Assembly (NCBI GenBank): GCA_011056825.1
Contig: DSBH01000298.1
Span: 1-6,865 of the forward strand
Length of the DNA: 6,865 bases
Direction: 5' to 3'
From: Deltaproteobacteria bacterium
GTDB taxonomy: Bacteria; Desulfobacterota; Syntrophia; Syntrophales; UBA2210
The notes under the pieces were generated by a model, which had not been told where the DNA came from, made no database searches, and worked only from the letters and a program-made list of their open reading frames with translations. Made by a program: the position numbers and the translations under genes. Position 1 is the stretch's first letter. Each line of letters opens with the position of its first letter. Of this stretch, positions 1 to 6,359 are shown one piece after another.

Positions 1-407
1 GTGACGGATGCTCCGCCGCGGCGGTGATGATCCAGTAAAGCCTCTAGCGTGTCTTTCGTGAGCAGGGGGACGTCGCCACAGAGAATCAGCACCGTGCCGC
101 TGAATTTGTTCAGCGCCCGCCTTGCCTGGAGGACGGCGTGCGCCGTGCCGAGCTGGTGTCGCTGAAGAACGAAGAGTACGTCTCCTTCTTGCTTTTCCAC
201 GGTTTTCCTGACCTTGTCGGCCTGGTGACCCACCACGAGGACGATTTTTTCGGCGCCGACCGCGCGCGCCGCTTCGATGGGGAAAATCACCATCGGTCTT
301 CCGTGGAGACGGTGCAGGACCTTCGCGCTTTCGGAACGCATGCGCGTTCCCTTGCCTGCCGCGAGAATAACGGCGGCGATCGGGACGTTTTTCTCGTTCG
401 GTTTCAT
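1..407 (-). CDS. glmU: GlmU-type nucleotidyltransferase (UDP-GlcNAc pyrophosphorylase), N-terminal part; C-terminus beyond window
   Basis: The first 135 residues of a cytoplasmic sugar-nucleotide transferase are present; the gene runs off the window at base 1. The nucleotide-binding signature LAAGKGTRM is at residues 15-23, followed by KVLH (29-32), GRPM (36-39), a GH pair (60-61), the uridine-contacting LQRHQLGTAHA (81-91) and CGDVPLL (110-116). D112 matches the Mg2+-binding Asp of this family. These are the hallmarks of GlmU, which makes UDP-GlcNAc from GlcNAc-1-phosphate and UTP for peptidoglycan and lipopolysaccharide. Whether the left-handed beta-helix acetyltransferase half follows cannot be seen, so a single-domain nucleotidyltransferase remains possible. 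The ATG (407-405) overlaps the TGA of the upstream corC-like gene as ATGA. The nearest Shine-Dalgarno-like GGAG (423-420) is 12 nt away, so translation probably depends on coupling. The start lies 10 residues before the AAVILAAG strand, which is normal. Confidence 0.88.
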   Translation of the reverse strand, partial: MKPNEKNVPIAAVILAAGKGTRMRSESAKVLHRLHGRPMVIFPIEAARAVGAEKIVLVVGHQADKVRKTVEKQEGDVLFVLQRHQLGTAHAVLQARRALNKFSGTVLILCGDVPLLTKDTLEALLDHHRRGGASV

Positions 408-1735
408 GGCATGGGATCGCTCCGTTTCATGGCGCTCACCTCCGGCGGTATCAGCAGAAGAATTTTTTTTATGGAACGGAGATCGGCCTCCTCGACGACA
501 AAAACGATGTTTCCCAGTCTATATGATTCACGCGGTTTGGGTATCTTGCCCATGGCGGCAAGCAGAAATCCTCCCACCGTTTCGTAATCGCCTTCAGGGA
601 CCGTGACGCCGAGGGTTGTCTGAAGGTAATCGGTTTTTACCTGCCCGTCGACAATATAGCGGCCACGCCCGCTCGGCCTGATAAGCGTGGCGGCGCTGTC
701 GTGGTCCTCGTCATTGATATCGCCGACGATTTCTTCCTGGATATCCTCCATGGTAATAATTCCCACGGCGCCTCCGTATTCGTCGACCACGACGGCCATG
801 TGCTCCCCGTGGCGCTGGAGTTCGAGAAAGAGATCACGTGCCCGTTTTGTTTCCGGGACAAACAGGATTTGCCGACGGACACGGCCGTCCCCGTTTTCTT
901 CCGGTACAAGCGGCGCGTCTTTGCCGCGCCGGGCCAGGTCGTCCATGAGGTCGAAAGAGTCGATAATACCCACGATATTGAGTACCTCACGGTCATAGAC
1001 AGGTATACGCGAGTAGTTCCGTTCTTTCACAACGGCGGCTGCCTCGTCCAGAGTGGCATGAAGTGAAATCACCGCCACGTTGGAGAGTGGGACCATGATT
1101 TCCTCAACGGTATACTCTGAAAAATCAAGCACCTTTTTGATCATTTCCTTTTCCATCTGCGTGATGTCCGTGGTGCCTCCCTCGCGCCGCAACAGCGATT
1201 CCAGGCCCGACCGAGTAATGTAGGGGGTATAGAAGAGGCCTGCCTGTTTCGAGAAAACATAGATGGCGCTTCGCGATATGCGGGACAGCACGGTTACAAC
1301 GGGATAGAATATCCAGGACGCCGCCCGGATAAACCAGGCGATGCGGAGAGCCGCCCAGTCGGCATGGTGCTGAAAGAGACTTTTGGGAATAATTTCACCC
1401 ACTATCAACAGAAGAGGCACCATGACCACGCTGGCCGCCAGGGCGCCTCTTTCCGGCCCCCAGATCAAAATGAAGGTACTGGTCACGAGGGCCGTGTTGC
1501 TGATCTGGCAGAGGTCGGTTCCTGTCAGCGTCGTCGACAGGAATCGTTCAGGCTGTTCGAGCAGATCCAGCGCGATTCGCGCCGAGCGCGATCCCGCTGC
1601 GGCCTTTTGTCGCACGCGGTTGATGTCGCAGGAGACAAGCGCGATTTCTCCGCCCGAGAAAAGGCCCTCCAGCAATACGATCAGCAGAACGACGATTATC
1701 AGAAACGGCAGGACATCGACGATATCAGGAGTCAT
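404..1735 (-). CDS. CNNM/CorC-family (DUF21-CBS-CorC_HlyC) membrane protein, second of a tandem pair
   Basis: A 443-residue inner-membrane protein of the HlyC/CorC (bacterial CNNM) family, whose members are linked to Mg2+ or other divalent-cation export and homeostasis. The N-terminal DUF21 domain (about 1-185) has hydrophobic segments near 9-27, 79-92, 98-116 and 128-150. It carries the family motifs FSGGE (26-30), SNTAL (79-83, polar residues in the ion path) and GEIIPK (113-118). CBS domain 1 spans about 213-265 and CBS 2 about 288-338, including VVVDEYGG (315-322). A CorC_HlyC domain follows (about 350-428) with EGDYETVGGF (381-390). The linker between the CBS domains is longer than in the upstream paralogue and contains acidic EENGDG (279-284). 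The ATG at 1735 is preferred over one at 1765 because an AGGAAGGAG Shine-Dalgarno lies 6 nt upstream. The gene overlaps the upstream corC-like gene by 11 bp and glmU by 4 bp. The family is certain; the transported ion is inferred. 'Hemolysin' in older annotations of this family is probably misleading. Confidence 0.93.
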   Translation of the reverse strand: MTPDIVDVLPFLIIVVLLIVLLEGLFSGGEIALVSCDINRVRQKAAAGSRSARIALDLLEQPERFLSTTLTGTDLCQISNTALVTSTFILIWGPERGALAASVVMVPLLLIVGEIIPKSLFQHHADWAALRIAWFIRAASWIFYPVVTVLSRISRSAIYVFSKQAGLFYTPYITRSGLESLLRREGGTTDITQMEKEMIKKVLDFSEYTVEEIMVPLSNVAVISLHATLDEAAAVVKERNYSRIPVYDREVLNIVGIIDSFDLMDDLARRGKDAPLVPEENGDGRVRRQILFVPETKRARDLFLELQRHGEHMAVVVDEYGGAVGIITMEDIQEEIVGDINDEDHDSAATLIRPSGRGRYIVDGQVKTDYLQTTLGVTVPEGDYETVGGFLLAAMGKIPKPRESYRLGNIVFVVEEADLRSIKKILLLIPPEVSAMKRSDPMP

Positions 1736-3008
1736 GAAGAGCTCCTTCCTGTTGATCCCCGGCAACGGTCTTGATGGTCAGCCAGGAGACGCGTGTTTTG
1801 CTGATTTTATCGGCCGTGAAGATGAAAGGACCGAAAGAAACAGTTTGTCCCGCCGACGGAAGCTGACCGAAAAGATGCAAAACGAACCCGCCGATGGTAT
1901 CGAAATCATCTGAGGGGAGTGACGCATTCATCACGTCATTGAAATTCTCGACAGAAAGCATTCCGGAAACGGCGAAGGTGTTGTCCCCGATCCGGCGGAT
2001 CATGGTGTCCCGCCGGTCCCGTTCACGGTCGATATTCCCGAACAGGCTGTTGAGCAGGTCGGTCAATGTAACGATTCCCGAAACACCGCCATACTCGTCG
2101 ACAACAACAGCCATCTGAATGCCCTTGATTTTGAAATCAGAAAGCAGCCCGTGAGCGGGACGTTCCTCGGGTATGAAATAGGGTTTCTTCGCCAGGGACC
2201 TGATGTTGACCTGTTTCCTCTTCATTCGTTCGGCCAGGAAGTGCTTTGTGTGCAGAATACCGAGAATATCGTCCTTGTCGGTTCCGTAAATCGGAATGCG
2301 GGTGTGACGGCGGTCGAGAATTGCCCGCTCCACGTCTTCCAGCGTCATTGAAACGGGAATACAGAACATGTCCACCCGGGGTGTCATGATATCGGCGACT
2401 TTCGTTTCCCCCAGTTCGAAAACCCGGTGAATCAACTCTTTTTCCGTTTCTTCAATGGCGCCTTCACGGTGGCCGGCGTCGATAAGTGCCTTGAAATCCT
2501 CCTCCATCACCGGCGGAGCAGTGTCGAAGGATTTCCCCGCCGAGGCCCTGACAAAAAAGTCGGAAAGCTTTTCCAGAAACCAGACGACAGGCAGAACGAT
2601 TTTCGAAATCAACGTCAGCGGAAGCGCCGCGGTGACGGCATATCTCCTTGGATACGTCACGGCGAAGGTCTTGGGTATGGCTTCGCAGAACACCATCACG
2701 ACCGCCGTGGTCACGATGATGGCGATCCACGTTCCCGAAGATCCCAGGAGAAAGACCATGAGCGATGTCGCGAGGGAAGCGATGATGATGTTGACCGACT
2801 CATTGCAGACCATGATGGTCACCAGGAGCCGGCGGGGACGTTCAAGAATTCGCTGTACGAACGATACAAAAGGAAGGCCGTCTTCCTTCATTTTGTGAAG
2901 ATGCAGATGGGTCAGCGAAAAGAAAGAAGCTTCCGATCCCGACAGAAACGCGGACGAAGCAAGCAAAACCAATAATATTACCAGATTGAGCGTTATCGGG
3001 TAGTCCAA
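1725..3008 (-). CDS. CNNM/CorC-family (DUF21-CBS-CorC_HlyC) membrane protein, first of a tandem pair
   Basis: A 427-residue paralogue of the next gene with the same architecture. The DUF21/CNNM membrane domain (about 1-175) has hydrophobic segments near 6-22, 70-88, 93-112 and 123-146, with motifs LSGSEAS (22-28), CNESVNI (68-74) and EAIPKT (109-114). CBS domain 1 (about 205-256) starts at DIMTPRVDMF (206-215), the classic CorC signature. CBS 2 (about 272-325) has VVVDEYGGVSGIVTLTDLL. The CorC_HlyC domain (about 335-415) contains SDDFDTIGGF (366-375). CBS domains in this family bind adenine nucleotides and are proposed to regulate cation efflux; Mg2+ is the best-supported substrate, inferred here. 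The start is TTG, because an in-frame TAA immediately precedes it. A GGAGGAG Shine-Dalgarno lies 13 nt upstream, a long spacing, so a slightly later start cannot be excluded. A sigma70-like promoter stands about 50 bp upstream, making this the first gene of the corC-corC-glmU unit. Confidence 0.93.
   Translation of the reverse strand: MDYPITLNLVILLVLLASSAFLSGSEASFFSLTHLHLHKMKEDGLPFVSFVQRILERPRRLLVTIMVCNESVNIIIASLATSLMVFLLGSSGTWIAIIVTTAVVMVFCEAIPKTFAVTYPRRYAVTAALPLTLISKIVLPVVWFLEKLSDFFVRASAGKSFDTAPPVMEEDFKALIDAGHREGAIEETEKELIHRVFELGETKVADIMTPRVDMFCIPVSMTLEDVERAILDRRHTRIPIYGTDKDDILGILHTKHFLAERMKRKQVNIRSLAKKPYFIPEERPAHGLLSDFKIKGIQMAVVVDEYGGVSGIVTLTDLLNSLFGNIDRERDRRDTMIRRIGDNTFAVSGMLSVENFNDVMNASLPSDDFDTIGGFVLHLFGQLPSAGQTVSFGPFIFTADKISKTRVSWLTIKTVAGDQQEGALHDS
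1742..1750 (-). promoter_or_regulatory. Shine-Dalgarno that decides the start of the second corC-like gene
   Basis: AGGAAGGAG on the minus strand (1750-1742) sits 6 nt before the ATG at 1735, inside the last codons of the upstream corC-like gene. It argues against the longer in-frame start at 1765, which would add 10 residues (MPGINRKELF) encoded by the Shine-Dalgarno region itself. Confidence 0.8.
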
Positions 3009-3058
3009 TTATTCGACGAAGCTCCTCCGGAACTGCAAAAAATCACACATTATTTTGC

Positions 3059-3087
3059 AAGATAGCTTTATTAACGAAGAAAGTCAA
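3059..3087 (-). promoter_or_regulatory. Predicted sigma70-type promoter of the corC-corC-glmU unit
   Basis: On the minus strand TTGACT (3087-3082, 5 of 6 matches to consensus) is followed by exactly 17 nt and TATCTT (3064-3059, 4 of 6). Transcription would begin near 3052, giving a leader of about 45 nt before the TTG start at 3008. The promoter lies just after the terminator of the preceding opu unit, as expected for two adjacent but independent transcripts. Confidence 0.7.
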
Positions 3088-3114
3088 CGAGACAGGGCGG
3101 GAAACAGGAAAGGT

Positions 3115-3151
3115 AAAAAATATCCCGGCGCCGCTTCCGCGGCGCCGGGAT
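3115..3151 (-). terminator. Rho-independent terminator of the opu operon
   Basis: A perfect 13-bp GC-rich inverted repeat (arms 3151-3139 and 3134-3122) encloses a 4-nt loop. On the minus strand it is followed, after one A, by six T residues (3120-3115). It begins 44 nt after the stop of the binding-protein gene. There is no T-run on the other side, so it acts only on minus-strand transcripts. Confidence 0.93.
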
Positions 3152-3195
3152 CCGTTTCAGTATCATCTGTCATGTTCCGATCGGACGATTTCTGT

Positions 3196-4056
3196 TTACC
3201 GTCCCAGCCAGCCGTCGACCTGTTCGCGATTTTCCTCGATAAACCGCAGGGCGTTTTCATAGCGGTCCGAACGCGGTTCGGAATTCCAGGCCATGACCAT
3301 CTGGAGCTGATTGGCGTCTTTCCATTTGAAATTATTCAAGAAGTTATACACCTCGGGCATGTCGTCCTTCAAACCCTTTCGAACTATCGTGTCGATGTGT
3401 TCTTCCTCTCCGAGAACTCCCTTTGGATCTTCGAGGTACTTGAGATCCCACTTGCCGAACATCCAGTGCGGAGACCAGGCGGTGGCAATAATCCATTCCT
3501 TGTTGCGGATTGCATTGGCCAACGCCGCCGTCATCATGGAGTCGCTTCCTTCAATGAGTTCCATTTTGTCAAGATTGTACTCCGTGAGTGCCTTTTCAGA
3601 CAGGCGCATGAGGCCTGCCCCGGGATCGATACCGATTATTTCCCCGTTGAATTTTTCCGCGTTGTCGTTGACTTCCTCTATGGAGTCGATAGTAACGTAG
3701 GTCGGTACGGCCCATCCGAGGCGCGCGCCATAGGTAATGGGCCCGAGATTTTCCACATTGTCCTTGACCTTTTTGTAATAATCCGCATGTGTTACGGGAA
3801 GCCAGGCCGTAACCATGGCATCAACGTTTCCCGTGCCGACCGCCTGCCACATGGCCGCGGCGGCTACAGGAAGAACTTCAACCTCATAACCCATTTCTTC
3901 CTGCAGGACGGCCTGTACCACTGTCGTGCTGGAAGCGGCGCAGTCCCATTCCACGTAAGCGATGCGCACCAGCTTGTCCTGGGCGATGGCCGAACCGGCC
4001 GTGAGCAACAGCGCTGCCATTAGGGTAATACAAATCTTGATGAATGTTCCTTTCAT
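3196..4056 (-). CDS. opuAC: Glycine betaine/proline-type ABC transporter periplasmic substrate-binding protein
   Basis: A 286-residue OpuAC/ProX-type solute-binding protein that would capture glycine betaine, proline betaine or a related quaternary amine in the periplasm and deliver it to the permease. Residues 1-25 form a Sec signal peptide (basic KGTFIK, hydrophobic core, cleavage after AIA before Q26). There is no lipobox, so a soluble periplasmic protein is expected. The mature domain shows IAYVEWD (32-38), AAAMWQAV with W70, DAMVTAWLP with W85, LGWAVPTYV with W115, GIDPGAGLM (142-150) and IIATAWSPHW with W194 and W198. The family binds the trimethylammonium head in a cage of aromatic residues, and these tryptophans are the candidates. 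The ATG at 4056 is fixed by the signal peptide and an AAGGAGGT Shine-Dalgarno 7 nt upstream; an open frame reaching 4236 overlaps the permease gene and is not the start. It is the last gene of the operon, 46 nt after the permease stop and followed by a terminator. Exact substrate is uncertain (choline or carnitine possible). Confidence 0.93.
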   Translation of the reverse strand: MKGTFIKICITLMAALLLTAGSAIAQDKLVRIAYVEWDCAASSTTVVQAVLQEEMGYEVEVLPVAAAAMWQAVGTGNVDAMVTAWLPVTHADYYKKVKDNVENLGPITYGARLGWAVPTYVTIDSIEEVNDNAEKFNGEIIGIDPGAGLMRLSEKALTEYNLDKMELIEGSDSMMTAALANAIRNKEWIIATAWSPHWMFGKWDLKYLEDPKGVLGEEEHIDTIVRKGLKDDMPEVYNFLNNFKWKDANQLQMVMAWNSEPRSDRYENALRFIEENREQVDGWLGR

Positions 4057-4063
4057 AATTGGT

Positions 4064-4071
4064 ACCTCCTT
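4064..4071 (-). promoter_or_regulatory. Near-perfect Shine-Dalgarno of the binding-protein gene
   Basis: AAGGAGGT (4071-4064) is fully complementary to the usual 16S rRNA 3' end and lies 7 nt before the ATG at 4056. It is the strongest ribosome-binding site in the operon. That fits the higher amount of binding protein usually needed relative to ATPase and permease. Confidence 0.85.
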
Positions 4072-4102
4072 CACGTGTCTGTTAATAAGCTGAAAAATAT
4101 GT

Positions 4103-4942
4103 TTACTTGCCGGATGTTCCCGTTCCCACACGCTGCAGAACCCGGTCAAGAATAATGGCCACGATAACGATGGCAATACCCGCCTCGAAACCATTGCCCA
4201 TCTGGAGCCGCTGAATGGCGCGCCATACCTCGCCACCCAGCCCCCGCGCGCCGATCATGGAGGCGATCACCACCATTGAAAGCGCCAGCATGACCGTCTG
4301 GTTTACGCCCGCCATGATTGTCGGTGTTGCCAGGGGAATCTGCAGTTTAACAAGTTTTTGCCACCGGTTCGTTCCGAACGAATCTGCACATTCGATCAAT
4401 TCGTAGGGGACCTGTCGAATCCCGAGGCAGGTCAGACGTATCGCCGGGGGCATGGAGAAAATGACCGTGGCGAAAATGGCCGCCACTTTACCCAGTCCGA
4501 AAAACGGAATCGCCGGAATGAGATAAACAAACGCGGGCATTGTCTGCATTACGTCCAGAATCGGCCAGACGATCCGGTAGACCGTCTGGCTCAGGGCAGC
4601 GACAATACCAAGGGGAATGGCGAGAATAATCGCCGTCTTCGTTGCCAGGATCACCAGGGCGATGGTGCTGATCGTGGCCGGCCAGAGGTCCATGTTCCAG
4701 ATCAACAGAAGTCCTACAAAAGTAAGAATAACAATATTCCTGTTTTTGGCCAGCCAGAGAACCAGCGCCGACGCCAGGAGAATAAACAGCCAGGGCGGGA
4801 GAAACAGCATGCCGTCTTCAAGAATTCGTATAAATGACTCCATGACTTCCGTAAAGGCGATGGTAGCAAAGGCGAACTTGTCCACCAGGAAGTCCAGGAA
4901 TGTTTCTATGGTATGTCCAATGGGTATCCTAGGAATTTGCAT
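4103..4942 (-). CDS. opuAB: Glycine betaine/proline-type ABC transporter permease
   Basis: A 279-residue inner-membrane permease of the ProW/OpuAB type (BPD_transp_1 fold). Hydrophobic segments lie near 47-65, 69-86, 92-116, 134-150, 153-168, 212-232 and 253-267. The family-typical stretch LDVMQTMPAFVYLIP (129-143) ending in FFGLG is present. The cytoplasmic EAA coupling loop, which docks on the ATPase, is about 181-208 (ELIECADSFG, then QIPLATP), with G190 as the conserved glycine. ASMIGARGLGGEVW (227-240) is another ProW/OpuAB hallmark. The protein should form a homodimeric channel for betaine uptake with the neighbouring ATPase and binding protein. It is shorter at the N-terminus than E. 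coli ProW and closer in size to B. subtilis OpuAB. The ATG (4942-4940) overlaps the end of the ATPase gene by 14 bp, and GAGG (4954-4951) lies 8 nt upstream, so the two are probably translationally coupled. Confidence 0.93.
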   Translation of the reverse strand: MQIPRIPIGHTIETFLDFLVDKFAFATIAFTEVMESFIRILEDGMLFLPPWLFILLASALVLWLAKNRNIVILTFVGLLLIWNMDLWPATISTIALVILATKTAIILAIPLGIVAALSQTVYRIVWPILDVMQTMPAFVYLIPAIPFFGLGKVAAIFATVIFSMPPAIRLTCLGIRQVPYELIECADSFGTNRWQKLVKLQIPLATPTIMAGVNQTVMLALSMVVIASMIGARGLGGEVWRAIQRLQMGNGFEAGIAIVIVAIILDRVLQRVGTGTSGK

Positions 4943-6137
4943 TGTTTTTTCCTCGTTCAGCCAGGGCGGCCAGCAGGGCGCCCCTGATAATGACTCCTTT
5001 GAGCCTTCCTTCGTTGTTGACGACGGGAAGCGGGTAAGGCGTTTCCGCCATGAGTTGAATCAGCTCCGTCGCCGGAGCCTCAGGCAGCACAGAGGGGAAC
5101 TCTTCTTTCATAAAAGCGTCCAGCTTCGTTTCGCCCCGCTCGATTGCCTCGGCAGCATCATCGGCGGTGACCAGTCCGACAACCTCGTGGCGGCCGTTTA
5201 GCACGAATAACTGTGACAGCCGTTCTTTCTGCATCGTTCTCAGGACCGTTTTGGGTCCGTGCGAGTCGAGATAGGCCACGGCCTTGGCCTTGACCATAAC
5301 ACTTTCCGCGGTGAGAACCTTGGTAATATCGACGTTTTCCACGAAACGCGCCACGTAATCGTCGGCCGGATTGGTGAGAATTTCTTCCGCCGTTCCCATC
5401 TGAACAATGGCGCCGTCTTTCATGAGGACGATCCGGTCGCCGATTTTCAATGCTTCATCCAGGTCGTGACTGACAAAAAGAATTGTTTTATGCATGTCTT
5501 CCTGAAGTGAAATCAGTTCGTCCTGCATGTCGCTTCGAATGAGAGGGTCCAGAGCGCTGAAGGCCTCGTCCATAAGCAGAATATCAGGGTCCAGCGCGAG
5601 GGCGCGCGCGAGGCCCACCCGTTGCTGCATGCCGCCGGAAAGATTTTCAGGGCGGTAATCTTCCCAGCCCTTCAGACCGACCTGCTCGATTGCTTTCATG
5701 GAGCGCTCGCGACGAATTTCCGTCTCGACGCCCTGAATCTCGAGGCCGTATTCCACATTATGAAGCACAGTGCGATGGGGAAACAGCGCGAAATTCTGAA
5801 ACACCATGGCCAGTTTCGTCAGTCGAATTTTCCGCAGGTCCTGATCGTTGAGGCCGGTTACGTCCACGTCATCGATGTAGACTTTGCCCGCCGTCGGTTG
5901 TATCAGCCGGTTCACGCAGCGGATAAGCGTTGACTTTCCGCTGCCCGAAAGCCCCATGACCACCACGATTTCTCCCTCGTCGACTTCGAAGGAGGCATTG
6001 TTGACACCCACACCGCAGCCGGTCTTTTCGAGGATTTCGTCCTTGGAGGCGCCCTGCTTGAGCAGTTCAAGGGCATCTTTTCTTCGGGAGCCGAATATTT
6101 TTGTCAGGTTTTCTATTCGTATTTTTTTTGTTTTCAT
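4929..6137 (-). CDS. opuAA: Glycine betaine/proline-type ABC transporter ATPase with tandem CBS domains
   Basis: A 402-residue cytoplasmic ATPase of the ProV/OpuAA type that powers osmoprotectant uptake. All nucleotide-binding motifs are intact: Walker A GLSGSGKST (62-70), Q-loop Q114, signature LSGGMQQRV (166-174), Walker B ILLMDE (186-191), D-loop SALD (194-197) and switch H224. The N-terminal extension before Walker A, with LELLKQGASKDEILEKTG (23-40), is typical of ProV and OpuAA and absent from most ABC importers. Two CBS domains follow, about 276-332 and 341-395. In lactococcal OpuA the CBS pair gates transport in response to ionic strength and c-di-AMP. Here the C-terminus is ERGKNNANS, without the acidic tail of the lactococcal protein. 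It is the first gene of the opu operon and overlaps the permease by 14 bp. The ATG at 6137 suits the protein, but no good Shine-Dalgarno is within 12 nt (GGAG is 18 nt away), so translation may be weak or controlled. Confidence 0.95.
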   Translation of the reverse strand: MKTKKIRIENLTKIFGSRRKDALELLKQGASKDEILEKTGCGVGVNNASFEVDEGEIVVVMGLSGSGKSTLIRCVNRLIQPTAGKVYIDDVDVTGLNDQDLRKIRLTKLAMVFQNFALFPHRTVLHNVEYGLEIQGVETEIRRERSMKAIEQVGLKGWEDYRPENLSGGMQQRVGLARALALDPDILLMDEAFSALDPLIRSDMQDELISLQEDMHKTILFVSHDLDEALKIGDRIVLMKDGAIVQMGTAEEILTNPADDYVARFVENVDITKVLTAESVMVKAKAVAYLDSHGPKTVLRTMQKERLSQLFVLNGRHEVVGLVTADDAAEAIERGETKLDAFMKEEFPSVLPEAPATELIQLMAETPYPLPVVNNEGRLKGVIIRGALLAALAERGKNNANS

Positions 6138-6259
6138 GGGTTCAGGTATATCTTTCTCCGTAAAAATCGGTTGTACGAGCCTGCATTGTTTATTGTATTA
6201 ATTACGCCCGGTAGTCGGACGGCATGAGAGGGCTCAGGCAGAATCGTCTATCAAAACAA

Positions 6260-6306
6260 TTGACAAAACGTGCTCTGTTAATATCAATAAAACGGTTCGT
6301 TGTCAA
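6260..6306. repeat. Inverted repeat around the opu promoter (possible operator)
   Basis: TTGACAA (6260-6266) and TTGTCAA (6300-6306) are exact 7-bp inverted copies, 33 bp apart inside and about 40 bp centre to centre, near four helical turns. The right arm contains the -35 box of the minus-strand opu promoter. The left arm gives a perfect TTGACA on the plus strand with TATCAA 16 nt further on (6282-6287). The symmetry could be an operator or simply two facing -35 boxes. Short AT-rich arms can also arise by chance. Confidence 0.4.
6278..6306 (-). promoter_or_regulatory. Predicted sigma70-type promoter of the opu operon
   Basis: TTGACA (6306-6301, perfect -35) is followed by 17 nt and TATTAA (6283-6278, 4 of 6 to the -10 consensus) on the minus strand. 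Transcription would start near 6271, leaving a leader of about 134 nt before the ATPase ATG. It is the best promoter candidate in the gap between the kinase and the ATPase. How it responds to osmotic stress cannot be told from sequence. Confidence 0.65.
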
Positions 6307-6359
6307 ATCGACGGCTGCCTCGGGCAGGGAAACTACTCTGAATAACTATGAAATCGTGG

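Noticed and set aside
1736..1765. Ten-residue longer start of the second corC-like gene
   Set aside because: The extra residues are encoded by the Shine-Dalgarno region of the ATG at 1735, and no comparable ribosome-binding site precedes 1765.
3055..4023. A 322-codon plus-strand open frame opposite the binding-protein gene
   Set aside because: It is antisense to a well-supported opuAC gene, begins in the intergenic promoter region, crosses the terminator hairpin and has no recognisable domain. It reflects codon bias of the real gene.
4057..4236. Sixty-residue N-terminal extension of the binding protein
   Set aside because: It would overlap the permease gene by 134 bp and put a signal peptide in mid-protein. 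The ATG at 4056 has an ideal Shine-Dalgarno and begins the signal peptide exactly.
4617..5201. Plus-strand open frame across the permease-ATPase junction
   Set aside because: It is antisense to two intact, motif-complete transporter genes and shows no domain of its own.
6192..6197. TACAAT as an alternative -10 box for the opu operon
   Set aside because: The match to a -10 is good (5 of 6), but no -35-like hexamer lies 16-18 nt upstream, so the promoter at 6278-6306 is the better candidate.
6315..6327. CTGCC/GGCAG hairpin as terminator of the FGGY kinase
   Set aside because: The stem is only 5 bp with a 3-nt loop, and no T-run follows on the minus strand.
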